64,000 bases of DNA, taken from positions 682,001 through 746,000 of the forward strand of contig OZ244590.1 of NCBI GenBank assembly GCA_965218205.1. The letters are read 5' to 3'. A program made the position numbers and the translations under genes. Shown here piece after piece: positions 17,886 to 27,908 of the stretch. The notes under the pieces are model-generated. The model was not told the origin of the DNA and did no database searches. It saw nothing but the letters and a program-made list of their open reading frames with translations. This stretch comes from CBDDCA01 sp965218205 (GTDB taxonomy: Bacteria > Spirochaetota > Spirochaetia > WTKD01 > G963693115). Position 1 is the stretch's first letter. Every line of letters starts with the position of its first letter.

Positions 17886-17917
17886 AAAAAAGAGGAAACA
17901 TATGTTTCCTCTTTTTT
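17886..17917. terminator. Bidirectional terminator
   Basis: Perfect 32-base palindrome (16-bp arms, AAAAAAGAGGAAACAT and its complement) between the converging OmpA-domain and clpB genes, with A and T runs on its two flanks. It can terminate transcription from both sides. Confidence 0.9.
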
Positions 17918-17948
17918 ATATACTAAGTAGTGTTATTTCTATATTCTC

Positions 17949-20555
17949 TTAATCAGATGCACTGTGTATTTGTATTTTTCCGTCTGAGTAATCTATTTTT
18001 ATACTATTTTGTCCTTTTTGTTCATCTTGCTCTAAGAGATATACTGCTAGTGGGTTTGTTAAGTACTGTTCTATTGCACGCTTAAGAGGACGTGCTCCCA
18101 TTGTATTGCTGTAGCCTTGCTCTACAATAAAGCCTAATGCTTGTTTGCTTATCTCAAGGGTATACCCTTTTGACGCTACTCTATTACGAAGTAATGCTAT
18201 TTCTCTTTCTGCTATTTCATGTAATACAGGAAACTCTAGTCGGTTAAATATAATAGTTTCATCTATTCTATTGAGAAATTCAGGTTTACATATAGCGGCA
18301 AGTTCACTGTGTATACGCTCTTGTATTTCATGTTTGTCTATATCGTTGCTTAAAATATAGTTACTTCCTATATTACTTGTAAGTATTATAATAGTATTTG
18401 AAAAATCAATGAGAGTGCCTTTATTATCGGTTAATCTTCCATCATCAAATATTTGTAGCATAATATTAAGTACTTCAGGATGAGCTTTTTCAAACTCATC
18501 AAATAATATAACAGAAAAAGGATTTCGTTTTATCTGTTCAGTAAGCTGCCCTCCATCTTCATGTCCTATGTAGCCAGGAGGAGCACCTATCATGCGTGCT
18601 ACTGAATGTGATTCCATGTATTCACTCATATCAATGCGTATGATATTTTGTTCGCTATCAAACAGAAATTCTGCCAATGCTTTTGCAAGCTCAGTTTTTC
18701 CAACTCCAGTAGGTCCGAGAAACAGTAATGTGGCAATGGGTTTTCCTTCATCTGATAAACCGCTTTTATTTCTTCGTACTGCATTGCTTACTGCCTGTAT
18801 TGCCGCTTCCTGTCCTTTTACACGCTGTTGAATATGCTCTTCTAGGTGTAAAAGTGTCTCTTTCTCTGTGCTGTTTAATCGTGTCACTGGTATTCCTGTA
18901 GAAATTGACACTATATAGGCAATGTCTTCTGCTGTTACTTCATCACGCAGCAGTGTATGTTGAGCGTGTTGATACGTGATGCTTTGCTGTTTTTCAATAT
19001 ATGATTGTAGTTTTTTTTCTTTTTCGGGGATAATGCCGTACTTTATTTCTGCAGCTTTTTCGTAGTTTCCTTCACGTTCAAAACGTTGTTGGTCTGCCTT
19101 TAGTGTATCAATTTCTGCTTTTATATTGCGCAGTGCATCAATGCTTTCTTTTTCTGCATTCCATCGTTGTTTCATGTTCTGTGTTTCTTGTTGTAACTGT
19201 TCTAAAGATGTTTGCAATTTTTTTTGTCTCTTCTTTGATTCTTCATCTTTGTCTTTTGATATTGAGCTTATTTCCATTTCTACTTGTCGTACTTTTCGTT
19301 CAAGTATATCAAGTTCGGTTGGTTGACTTTCAATTTCGGTTTTTAAGCGACTTGCAGCTTCATCAATTAAATCTATTGCCTTATCTGGTAAGAAACGTCC
19401 ACCGATATATCGAAACGAAAGAGTAACTGCTGCTACCAACGCTTCATCTTTGATGCGTACTCCATGATGTACTTCGTATCTGTCACGCAATCCACGTAGT
19501 ATAGATATACTATCTTCTATACTTGGTTCATGTACATATACTTGTTGAAACCTTCTTTCTAAGGCTTTGTCTTTTTCAATATATTTTTTATATTCATCAA
19601 AGGTAGTTGCTCCTATAGTTCTTAATTCTCCTCGGGCAAGCATAGGCTTTAGTAGATTTGATGCATCCATGCTTCCTTCTGTAGCACCAGCACCAACTAC
19701 TGTATGAAGCTCATCGATAAACAGTATAATTTCGCCATTACTTTCTTTGACTGTTTGAATGATATTTTTTAGTCGTTCTTCAAATTCTCCACGAAATTTT
19801 GCACCAGCAATAAGCTGCCCTAAATCAAGTTCAAGTACTCGTTTATTATGCATACTTTCAGGAACATCTTTATCTACTATTCTGTTGGCAAGCCCTTCTA
19901 CAATAGCAGTTTTTCCTACACCAGGATCTCCTACGAGTACTGGATTATTTTTTGTTCTTCGACATAGCACTTGTATAATACGTCTAATTTCATTATCTCT
20001 GCCAATAATAGGATCAATCTTTCCTTTCTGTGCTTCTTGTACAATATCACGAGTATATTGTTCTAGTATTCCTTGTGATGTATTGCTTGTGCTTGTATTT
20101 TCTGTGTTACTCTGCACTGTCTTCTCAATATGAGCTATACTTTGTTTTTCAAATAGTGTTCCTACTTTGCCAAACCTAATTGTTGCGAGAAAAATATGGA
20201 TAATACCTAACTCATTGTTCATGTGCTGTGCAATGCGCGGGGCTTGTCGTATAATAGTGTGTATTTCACGGCTTAATTCAGTATGTACATTTCCATTACT
20301 GTCACTTACTTTGCTAAAGGTATTGAGCTTCTGTTGATTTTTTTGTCGGAGAAACTCTACAGGGTTTTCTATAGTACTGTCTGTAGTGCTGGGAGCTTGC
20401 TTTAAACTTTGTTCAAGCAAGGTAATAATGGCTTGTTTTTTTGTAAGCTCTTCAAAAAGATGATAGCTAGTTACTTCTCCATGATGGAGCTCTTCTGCAA
20501 GGGCAAATGCCTCTTGTAATGATTGTTGTATAATAGGATTAATATCATGTTCCAT
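17949..20555 (-). CDS. clpB: Chaperone ClpB (disaggregase)
   Basis: 868 residues, a full-length ClpB: Clp N-domain (1 to about 150), NBD1 with Walker A GDPGVGKT and Walker B LFIDELH, a middle coiled-coil region (about 400-520, rich in Lys/Glu/Gln) that marks ClpB rather than ClpA/ClpC, NBD2 with GPTGVGKTEL and a C-terminal domain (GARPLKRAIEQYL). It hexamerises and resolves aggregates with DnaK. No CIRCE element is visible upstream; regulation is unclear. Followed by the shared palindromic terminator. Confidence 0.97.
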   Translation of the reverse strand: MEHDINPIIQQSLQEAFALAEELHHGEVTSYHLFEELTKKQAIITLLEQSLKQAPSTTDSTIENPVEFLRQKNQQKLNTFSKVSDSNGNVHTELSREIHTIIRQAPRIAQHMNNELGIIHIFLATIRFGKVGTLFEKQSIAHIEKTVQSNTENTSTSNTSQGILEQYTRDIVQEAQKGKIDPIIGRDNEIRRIIQVLCRRTKNNPVLVGDPGVGKTAIVEGLANRIVDKDVPESMHNKRVLELDLGQLIAGAKFRGEFEERLKNIIQTVKESNGEIILFIDELHTVVGAGATEGSMDASNLLKPMLARGELRTIGATTFDEYKKYIEKDKALERRFQQVYVHEPSIEDSISILRGLRDRYEVHHGVRIKDEALVAAVTLSFRYIGGRFLPDKAIDLIDEAASRLKTEIESQPTELDILERKVRQVEMEISSISKDKDEESKKRQKKLQTSLEQLQQETQNMKQRWNAEKESIDALRNIKAEIDTLKADQQRFEREGNYEKAAEIKYGIIPEKEKKLQSYIEKQQSITYQHAQHTLLRDEVTAEDIAYIVSISTGIPVTRLNSTEKETLLHLEEHIQQRVKGQEAAIQAVSNAVRRNKSGLSDEGKPIATLLFLGPTGVGKTELAKALAEFLFDSEQNIIRIDMSEYMESHSVARMIGAPPGYIGHEDGGQLTEQIKRNPFSVILFDEFEKAHPEVLNIMLQIFDDGRLTDNKGTLIDFSNTIIILTSNIGSNYILSNDIDKHEIQERIHSELAAICKPEFLNRIDETIIFNRLEFPVLHEIAEREIALLRNRVASKGYTLEISKQALGFIVEQGYSNTMGARPLKRAIEQYLTNPLAVYLLEQDEQKGQNSIKIDYSDGKIQIHSASD

Positions 20556-20687
20556 ATTTTTATTGTATAGAATTACTTCTTAAAATGATAGTGTATATTA
20601 TTGTATTTATAAAAAGAACATACAGCCAATATGTATATACCAGTTTTTTTCTTGTAAGGTATTGAGTTATATATGGTATATATTTTA

Positions 20688-20712
20688 TAGTATAAGTTAT
20701 GTGCTTATACTA
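20688..20712. promoter_or_regulatory. Inverted repeat between the Cys-rich gene and clpB
   Basis: TAGTATAAG-7-CTTATACTA is a perfect 9-bp inverted repeat overlapping the stop codon of the Cys-rich gene, about 140 bases upstream of clpB. With no T run it may be a weak terminator or an operator. Confidence 0.4.
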
Positions 20713-20898
20713 ATTGCAACTACAATGAATGCTAGCTGTGTGATGTGGTGTACAATGGTAGCCTGTAGTTTCATCACAAGTACATGAACAGTTGTTATGT
20801 TTTATTTCATTACAACAATCATTTATAGTTTCATTACAGGTACATGAACAGCATATTTCATCACCTGTTGTACATTGACAAGTATTACAACATTGCAT
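20710..20898 (-). CDS. Metallothionein-like Cys-rich small protein
   Basis: 62 residues with 16 cysteines in CC, CxC and CxxC patterns, plus four to five histidines near the C-terminus (YHC, HH, IHC). It contains a duplicated element CSCTCNET / CSCTCDET. A strong Shine-Dalgarno (AAGGAG) stands eight bases before the ATG, which supports a real gene. No signal peptide, so the thiols would face the reducing cytoplasm and metal binding (Zn, Cu or Cd) is likely. It does not match the usual cyanobacterial SmtA or mycobacterial MymT pattern that I know. Metal buffering is inference from composition. Confidence 0.75.
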   Translation of the reverse strand: MQCCNTCQCTTGDEICCSCTCNETINDCCNEIKHNNCSCTCDETTGYHCTPHHTASIHCSCN

Positions 20899-20986
20899 AG
20901 TATACTCCTTATAAATATTACTAATATTAGTGTAGCATACTTTGTGTGTTTGGGAATATATTTTTTAATGCTTGCTGAAGCCCTTG

Positions 20987-21008
20987 ATATTGCAATTAGT
21001 GTTTGAAT
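20987..21008 (+). repeat. Intergenic 22-bp repeat, copy 3
   Basis: Core TGCAATTAGT then TTGAAT, matching copy 2 in 17 of 22 positions. It lies between the divergent starts of the Cys-rich gene and giant lipoprotein B, followed by CCGCG and a T run. Confidence 0.55.
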
Positions 21009-21040
21009 CCGCGTTTTTTTCAAGATACTACACAAAAATA

Positions 21041-21056
21041 GTATTTGTACTATAAT
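21041..21056 (+). promoter_or_regulatory. Family promoter of giant lipoprotein B
   Basis: GTATTTGTAC-TATAAT; the same TATTTGT/TATTTTGT element directly before TATAAT occurs upstream of paralogs C and D. No good -35 is visible, so the upstream element may take its role. Confidence 0.5.
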
Positions 21057-21122
21057 GATATTTGTGCATTGTGTGTAGTAATAATTATACACAATAATAG
21101 GTAAAAATATAAGGAGATCATT

Positions 21123-24100
21123 ATGAAAAAATGGTTGAAAGTATGGATAAACGATAGCTACAAAAGTAAAGAGCTATACAGCGTGAAAAAAATCGGGGGG
21201 GGGGGGGGGTACACTCTCGATATAAGCAAAACATAACTCTCGTTGCACTGTTTTTAGTGCTAGCAATAGTTACCCTCGTACTCGTAGGATGTTCGGAGGG
21301 CAGTAGCAGTTCCTCATCAGGCGGAGGAGGAACTTTACCAGTAACCCCGACCCTTGCATCACTTTCCAATGTGCAGATACAGCCAGCAGGCAATGACGGA
21401 ACGCTTGCTTTACGCTGGCAAGCCCCAAGCGATGCCACGCATGTAGTAGTGACTGCAACTTCAACAGCACCAGCCCAAGTCATACAAGTGCGTGTTCCTG
21501 CAATAGAATATCGTGCATTGTTTCAACAAGGACAATCGTACCAACTCAAAGGCTTACAAGCACTCACCAACTACACTGTAGAGATTGAAGCCCAAAAGGA
21601 CACAGAAGTATCACCAAAAACAACCCGCACTGTGACAACACTGATAGATACTACTACCCCACAAGACACATTGACACAAGTAGGCGTAGAAAAATCAGGT
21701 GATGGCATAAAGATAACATGGGATAAAGAACGACTTGCAGTAGGCAGAACAGATATAGCAGAAGTAACAATAGTGGTAAAAAGCACGACTGGTGGCACAG
21801 TGCTTGCACAAGCTACTGTACAGAACCTACAGCAAGGGGAAGTTACGCTTCCAAACATCTCCACGCTTGCAGGCATATCCTATGATGTAGAAATACGCTA
21901 CAAAGACAGAAATGACAACACAAGCAGTCCTACAACAGTACTGACAGGCGTGCAAGCATCAGCACTCTCACAAACAGTAACGCCACTACCAGAGGCAGAT
22001 CTTACAGTAACAGCAAACGATAAAGACAATAGCCCTGCCGATGAAAGCCTGCTTATTACATGGGGGAGCTTTGCCTTTGGAACAGGGAGTACAGCAAAAA
22101 GCCTCTTAGTACGAGTCACAGCAACCGCAACACAGACGATAGTAGCAGAGGAGACAATAAGCAAAGATACCAGTGCAACCAATGTCAGCGGAGCAACCGC
22201 ACAGGCAAAAGAATACGCCACTGTGTATGTCGCAAAAGATGGCATAGCACTCACAAAACTCTACGGCAGTCTTACTTACAAAGTAGAAGTATATGTCTCT
22301 CAAAACGGAAAGTACTCCACTGCAGTATCAAAAGAACAAGCAACAACCGACAAGACAACACAACCAGCGACCAATGTAAGTGCCGTAGGAGGAGCAACAA
22401 GCATAGTAGTAATCTGGCAAGCACCCAATGTACGAGACTATGCAGGAGTGACTATAACAGCAACAGAAAAGGACAGTGATAAAGTAGCAAAGACAGTAAC
22501 AATAACAGACAGAACACTAAGAAACACGCAGATAGCAGGCCTCAAAGCCACCACCGAGTATACAGTAGCAGTACAATCACAGGACTATGCAGGCAACAAA
22601 GGAACAGAAGCAACAACCACAGTAGATACAGGAGCAGATAGCACCGTTCCCGATGCAGTAACAAACATACAAGCACGCTATCCCTTCGTATCAGCAACAA
22701 AAGTAGCAACACAAATAACATGGACAGCACCCGATGCAACAAAAGCCAAGAACAAAGACATAAAAGAATACAGCATAAGCATACAAGAGAAAGACACAAC
22801 TACTGCAGTAGTCAGCGAGAAAAAAATAGCCTATCCCACAACATCGCTCTCTGTCGAAGAACTCAGTCAAGGCAAAACATACACAGTAACAATACAAGCA
22901 ATAGACTACTCAGAAAACAAAAGCAATGCAAAAACACAAGACATAACAACACCCACCCCACTCACAGCACCCTCAGCAGAACTCTTTCAAAGCAAGCCCG
23001 CCCTCGTTACAACAACAGGAGCAATACAAATAAAAGCAACCTTTACGCAAGCACCTGGATCAAATACTGGCTCAAATAAGTACTACACCCTGCGTATGTT
23101 AGATGGCACAACACTGGTAGCAGAAAAAAGCATAACAAACCCAGCAACCACCATTAGCTTTGGCATAGCAGATGGCATAGAAGTATCAGCAACACAAGCC
23201 AATGCAAAACAATATAGCTTTACCTTTCTCACAGTAGAAAATAACAGAGTAAGCCCCCCAACAACACTTACTGACAAAGTAGCAGTATACGATGCAATAT
23301 CCACTGTCCCGCCCGCACCAGAAAGCCTCACTCTGCTTATTGCAGAATCAACAGCAACAAGCGATACCGTACAGTACGAGTTTCAAGCAGGAACAATTAC
23401 CAGCAATCACAAAGCACCCAATGACAGAACACTCACACAAGCACAGATACAATACAAAGTATACATAGTAGCAGGAGACCAGAGTACTAAAAGCATAGCA
23501 GAAATAAAAACAATGACAGGAGTACAAATACAAGATATAGCAGGAAGTAGCACCTTACGAGGAACATTTATAGGAACAAAAGGAGCAGTATACACCATAG
23601 GCATAGAAGCAATAAACAGCCTCAATCCCTCTACCACAAAGAAAGCACAAAACAAAGACCCCGCACTGATACAAACACTAGAACTCAGCACCATCCCCAG
23701 ATCAAAAGCAACCGCCCCTACCTCGTCCTTAACAGGCATACTAGTAGTATCACAGTCAACAAACACAACAGGAACAATAAAGCTAGTACTCACACAATTA
23801 AGCACAATAACAGGAGCAAAAAACAAAGACGGCACAACAGTAACCAGCAATGATGAGCTAATATACACCGTGTACGGCTTACAGAAAGACACAACCCCAA
23901 CAGTAGCAGAAGTACAAAGAGGCAGAAGAGTAAGCATAGGCACAGCAAGGAACGGAGTGTACACAGTACCAGCCCTTAGCAGTATAGGCTTGTCATCAGA
24001 CACAGCACCAGTAGTAGCAATAAAAGGAGCGACAAAGTATCACTTTGTGGTAGAAGTAGCCATAAAAACAGACCCAAGTAAAAAAGCAGTATCGACAGTA

Positions 24101-25750
24101 GCAACAGTAACAACCGTATCAAAAGCGACAGATCCCGCAGAAGTAAGCAACATACAAGTAAAAGGAGTAGAAGGAAGGAATGCAACGCTATCGTGGGCAG
24201 CCCCCAGCCTTACTGCAAGCCACAAAACAGACACAGGAGACACCCTAGCAGTAGCACAAGTATCGTACAAAGTATACAAAGTAGCAAAAAGTGGCAGTAC
24301 ACAAAGGACAATAGCAGAGATAATAATAGCAGCAGGAGGAAGCCCCACAACAACAGCAGCAGGAACAACCAACAGCACTCTAACAGGATTGACAGTAGGC
24401 ACAAGCTATGAAATAGTAGTACAAGCAGTAAACAGCACCGATCCCAACAAAGAGTCAAGAGGAGTCCGCAAAGAGTTTATCGCAAAAGAAGCCTATGGAG
24501 CACCAGGAAAGCCCACCATACAAGCAAATGCACGAGGAGCAACCATAGTACTTACCATAACAGCCCCAACTGTAAAAGGAACAGCAGAAGACGGAACAAC
24601 TACTCTCAGAGATAATCAAATAGATTACAAAGTATACTATATAGCCTCAAATACAAACATAAATGGAGCAACAGTAAAAACACGAGCACAAGCAGCAAGC
24701 GATGCACAAGTAGGAGCAGAAAAAGACGATGTGCCAACAGGAGCAACAAGCTATACAATACGCAACCTACGATTGAATACAAAGTACTATATCACTGCAG
24801 TAGCAGTAAACAGCCTCAAAAAGACAAAGGTATCAGCAGAAGCAACAGCAGTCTCTGCCAGCACCCCAACAGTAGTAATAGGAAATGCCACAAAGGTTTC
24901 AGCAACAGTAGGCTCAACACCAACATCAGCACATACAACGAGAGTACTTACCAGCATTAGTCCTAGTGGACTATCATTTACCTGTGATGAAAGCACAATA
25001 GATAACGATAACAGCACCCTCAAACAAGAAACAGGCCTAACAGTAACATTTGCAAAAAATACCAATACAGTAACAATAACAGGCACAGCAAATAAATCAA
25101 ACATATATGATACTGCTATCACTGAGTATAACTATGGGGTAGTGCTGTGTACCATTACTTCGGGAGTCTATTCAGGAGGAAAAGTACTTGCGACTATCAA
25201 TGTAGAGACAGGACTAGTGAAACTCCCAAGCGAAGTAGCGAGCTATTACAGACCAACAACAAAGAAAGCACTGCAAGCTATTATCACTGCAGAAAGAGGA
25301 GCAAGCAGACAAGGCACCAATAGCCCCAACCTCAACATGATAGACACCAGTGCTATTACTGATATGAGTAGATTATTCTATCAAGATAGTACTTTTAATG
25401 GAGACATAACGCAGTGGAATACCAGTAATGTAACAAATATGGTTGGTATGTTTAATTCAGCAACCGTTTTTGATCAAAACATAGGAAGTTGGGATGTGAG
25501 TAAGGTTACTAGTATGAATACTCTATTTGGTTTCACTTCAAAGTTTAATCAAAACATAAGTAGCTGGGAAGTTGGAAATGTTACTGATATGCTCAGTATA
25601 TTTCTGTTTGCTTCTGCATTTAATCAAGATTTATCATCGTGGAGAGTGTGTAAAACATCATACGATAGCATTATGTTTAGAGGAATGCCTTTAGATACAG
25701 ACACAGCAAAGCGACCAAAATTTAAGGGTTCTCCAGAGTGTAGAACATAG
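21123..25750 (+). CDS. Giant phase-variable surface lipoprotein B (poly-G frame switch; OFF as read)
   Basis: ATG at 21123 has AAGGAG upstream and codes MKKWLKVWINDSYKSKELYS, then five glycines from G15, and stops at 21236 after 37 residues. The long frame (to 25750) is one base out: it reads VHSRYKQN, a hydrophobic stretch and the lipobox LVGC, and is joined to the start only when the tract has 13 or 16 G. ON, the product would be about 1,542 residues: lipoprotein signal, about ten FN3-like domains, an Ig-like domain with two Cys, four DUF285 units (FNGDITQW, FDQNIGSW, FNQNISSW, FNQDLSSW) and a Cys cap ending CRT. A surface adhesin is inferred. The FN3 portion is very T-poor; the tail after about 25360 is not. 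Closest relative in the window is giant D. Confidence 0.88.
21195..21209 (+). repeat. Poly-G tract (15 G), phase switch of giant B
   Basis: Fifteen consecutive G, 24 codons after the ATG. Length 1 modulo 3 keeps the lipoprotein frame open; 15 closes it. Confidence 0.9.
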
Positions 25751-25772
25751 TGGGAGCATAAGAGACACACAC

Positions 25773-25808
25773 CTATAGTAAGAAAGGAGCTATCCTTTCT
25801 TACTATAG
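25773..25808 (+). terminator. Family hairpin terminator after giant B
   Basis: 16-bp perfect stem (CTATAGTAAGAAAGGA) with a 4-base loop, 22 bases after the stop codon. Compared with the other copies, a compensatory change (GTAAG/CTTAC for GCAAG/CTTGC) preserves pairing, which argues that the stem is selected. Confidence 0.8.
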
Positions 25809-25838
25809 AACTTAAAGAACAATAAGGAGTGTTATGTA

Positions 25839-26798
25839 TTAAAAGTTTCTTGCACTCATAAAACGTAATTGATCGCGTATATCTTTGTGATATTGTATGC
25901 AAGTAAAATTACTGTGTACAAGCAAAGCCATGATAGTATCAATTTGTAGAGGATCAAACTCAAGCAGTATTATGCAGTTGTGGGCTAACAAAGAGGCTTG
26001 TATAATGAACTGTCGTATAGTGCTGATTCCCTCTATAGAATAATCACTGAGCGCTATAGCTGGTTCGTTGTGTATGCACGAAAAAGGCAGTTCATGGTGG
26101 CACACATAGGGAAGGTTGGCTACAATAATGCCAGGAGGATGAGATGCTAGTTCTTGTTTCTGTAAAACTTTTGTGAGCAAACTGTCTTGATATGCGTACG
26201 GTGAAATATCATGTTGCTGTGGTGTATTGTCTGTGGCATTGGGAGCTTTTAGTATGCTGTGTGCATTATTTTTTGCTACATCTAACGCTTGTGTGTCTAT
26301 ATCGTTCATGGCAATATACCAAGTACTGTTATGTTGTTTCTGTAGGGCAGCAGCAAGAGAGAGTGCTATACAACCACTGCCTGTACCACAATCTAAGAGA
26401 CAGTGAGGTATTTTTTGTTGTAAGGCCATATCCTGTATCAACATAAGACTGAGCTCTACAAGTAATTCTGTTTCAGGACGAGGAATAAGCACATGTTCGT
26501 TTACCATAAATGTATGTTCATAAAAAAAACGGTATCCTAATACGTATGCAAGGGGGTATCCAGTAGCACGTATATTGCATATATTCAATGCAGTTTCTCT
26601 GTTGTCTTTGTGTATGTGTGTATCAGTATGAGTGAGCAGGTATCGTATATCACAGTGTAATGCATGACACAGTATAGTTTGTACTTCGTGTGCAATACAA
26701 TCTGCGTAAGGGAGCTCAGTCAAAGCATATTCTCTCTGTAGTGCTTGTGAGCCATAGAGACAAGTGTATACTGTTTTTTGTAGTGTTGATAGGTGCAA
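25839..26798 (-). CDS. prmC: Peptide chain release factor N5-glutamine methyltransferase
   Basis: 319 residues, HemK/PrmC. LIPRPETELLVE is the release-factor recognition segment, and LLDCGTGSGCIALSLA binds S-adenosylmethionine. The catalytic motif reads ANLPYV where PrmC normally has NPPY. It methylates the GGQ glutamine of RF1/RF2; prfA lies directly upstream (26 bases), as in many bacteria. The start is TTG at 26798 with GGAG eight bases before it. A T-rich stretch of about 30 residues around 185-215 is an insertion relative to short PrmC proteins. Confidence 0.9.
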   Translation of the reverse strand: MHLSTLQKTVYTCLYGSQALQREYALTELPYADCIAHEVQTILCHALHCDIRYLLTHTDTHIHKDNRETALNICNIRATGYPLAYVLGYRFFYEHTFMVNEHVLIPRPETELLVELSLMLIQDMALQQKIPHCLLDCGTGSGCIALSLAAALQKQHNSTWYIAMNDIDTQALDVAKNNAHSILKAPNATDNTPQQHDISPYAYQDSLLTKVLQKQELASHPPGIIVANLPYVCHHELPFSCIHNEPAIALSDYSIEGISTIRQFIIQASLLAHNCIILLEFDPLQIDTIMALLVHSNFTCIQYHKDIRDQLRFMSARNF

Positions 26799-26824
26799 CT
26801 ACAAGCTCCAAAATATAAGAAACA

Positions 26825-27883
26825 CTATTCTATCTGCATTTCTATTTTTAGCTTTGTAAGTAATTCTTGTATATCTCCTTCCATCATTCTATCAAGCTGA
26901 TAGAGTGTAAGGTTAATACGATGATCAGTAACTCTGTTTTGAGGATAGTTATAGGTACGTATGCGTTCACTTCTGTCTCCTGATCCAATTTGTTGTTTTC
27001 TTTTTGCTGCAATTTCTGATTGTTTCTTTTCTTCTTCAAAGGCTGTTATGCGCGCACGTAACACTCTCATTGCTTTTTCTTTGTTTTTATGTTGACTTTT
27101 CTCGTCTTGACAGCTTACGACAATATTTGTAGGTAAATGGGTAATTCGCACTGCTGAGTCGGTAGTGTTTACACTTTGTCCGCCCGGCCCTGATGAACGA
27201 TAGACATCTATGCGTAAATCTTCGTTTTTTATGATAACTTCGGCTTCTTCTACTTCTGGAAGTACTGCTACTGTCACTGCAGAGGTGTGTATACGCCCTC
27301 CACTTTCGGTGCTAGGAATACGTTGTACACGATGTACTCCACTTTCATACTTAAATATTCCATAGCTTGAGTTATTTATAGAAAACACAATCTCTTTGTA
27401 ACCACCAATGCCTGTAGGATTGCTATCAATAATTTCGAGTTTCCATTTAAGAATTTCAGCATATCGTGAATACATTCTAAACAGATCTGCCACAAACAAC
27501 CCCGCTTCTTCTCCTCCTGTGCCTGCACGAATTTCTATAATAATTCCTTTGCTATCAAGGGGATTGACAGGTATGACAAGTTCACGGATTTTTGTAAAAA
27601 GCATTTCTTTTTTTTGTTCCAGTGCTATTATTTCTTCTTTAATAAGAGCTTCCATTTCTTCATCGTCAGCATTTTGAATAAGCTGTGCTTCTTGTAGTTC
27701 CTGTTCTGTTTTTAAGTATTCTTGATTTACTGATTGTAATTCGTTAAGCTGAGTATATTCTTGTAATACCTTGCGGTATTCACTCTTATTTTTGATTAAA
27801 TCAGAATCAGAGGCTTTTTTAGTAAGCTCAGGGAGCTTTTGAAGAGCTTCTTCAATTTTAGGTAAAAGTTCTTTGTATAACAT
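26825..27883 (-). CDS. prfA: Peptide chain release factor 1
   Basis: 352 residues. The GGQ loop (SSGPGGQSVNTTDSA) lies near residue 230, and the stop-codon recognition region has GVHRVQRIPSTESGGRIHTSA. RF1 reads UAA and UAG. It is divergent from lipA with only 25 bases between the starts, and forms an operon with prmC. Confidence 0.97.
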   Translation of the reverse strand: MLYKELLPKIEEALQKLPELTKKASDSDLIKNKSEYRKVLQEYTQLNELQSVNQEYLKTEQELQEAQLIQNADDEEMEALIKEEIIALEQKKEMLFTKIRELVIPVNPLDSKGIIIEIRAGTGGEEAGLFVADLFRMYSRYAEILKWKLEIIDSNPTGIGGYKEIVFSINNSSYGIFKYESGVHRVQRIPSTESGGRIHTSAVTVAVLPEVEEAEVIIKNEDLRIDVYRSSGPGGQSVNTTDSAVRITHLPTNIVVSCQDEKSQHKNKEKAMRVLRARITAFEEEKKQSEIAAKRKQQIGSGDRSERIRTYNYPQNRVTDHRINLTLYQLDRMMEGDIQELLTKLKIEMQIE

Positions 27884-27896
27884 CTTAATTATTTAT

Positions 27897-27902
27897 TATA
27901 AT
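27897..27902 (+). promoter_or_regulatory. -10 element placed for leaderless lipA mRNA
   Basis: TATAAT ends six bases before the GTG at 27909. No Shine-Dalgarno is present and the -35 is weak (TTGTAT, 18-base spacer). Confidence 0.45.
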
Positions 27903-27908
27903 ATATAT

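Noticed and set aside
20556..20709. CIRCE/HrcA operator upstream of clpB
   Set aside because: No TTAGCACTC-type inverted repeat is present; only an unrelated TAGTATAAG inverted repeat is seen.
20823..21092. 89-codon minus-strand frame overlapping the Cys-rich gene
   Set aside because: Out of frame with the gene that has the strong ribosome-binding site, and it runs across the intergenic repeat and promoter region.
23407..24003. Long antisense open frames (up to about 198 codons) opposite the FN3 parts of giants B and D
   Set aside because: They follow from the T-poor coding strand, which makes stop codons rare in antisense. They have no ribosome-binding sites and only low-complexity Leu/Val/Ser-rich products.
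21257..25750. Start of giant B at GTG 21257 (and of D at GTG 35630)
   Set aside because: This would cut the signal peptide in half and has no ribosome-binding site; the homologous leader upstream and paralog C show the true N-terminus crosses the poly-G.
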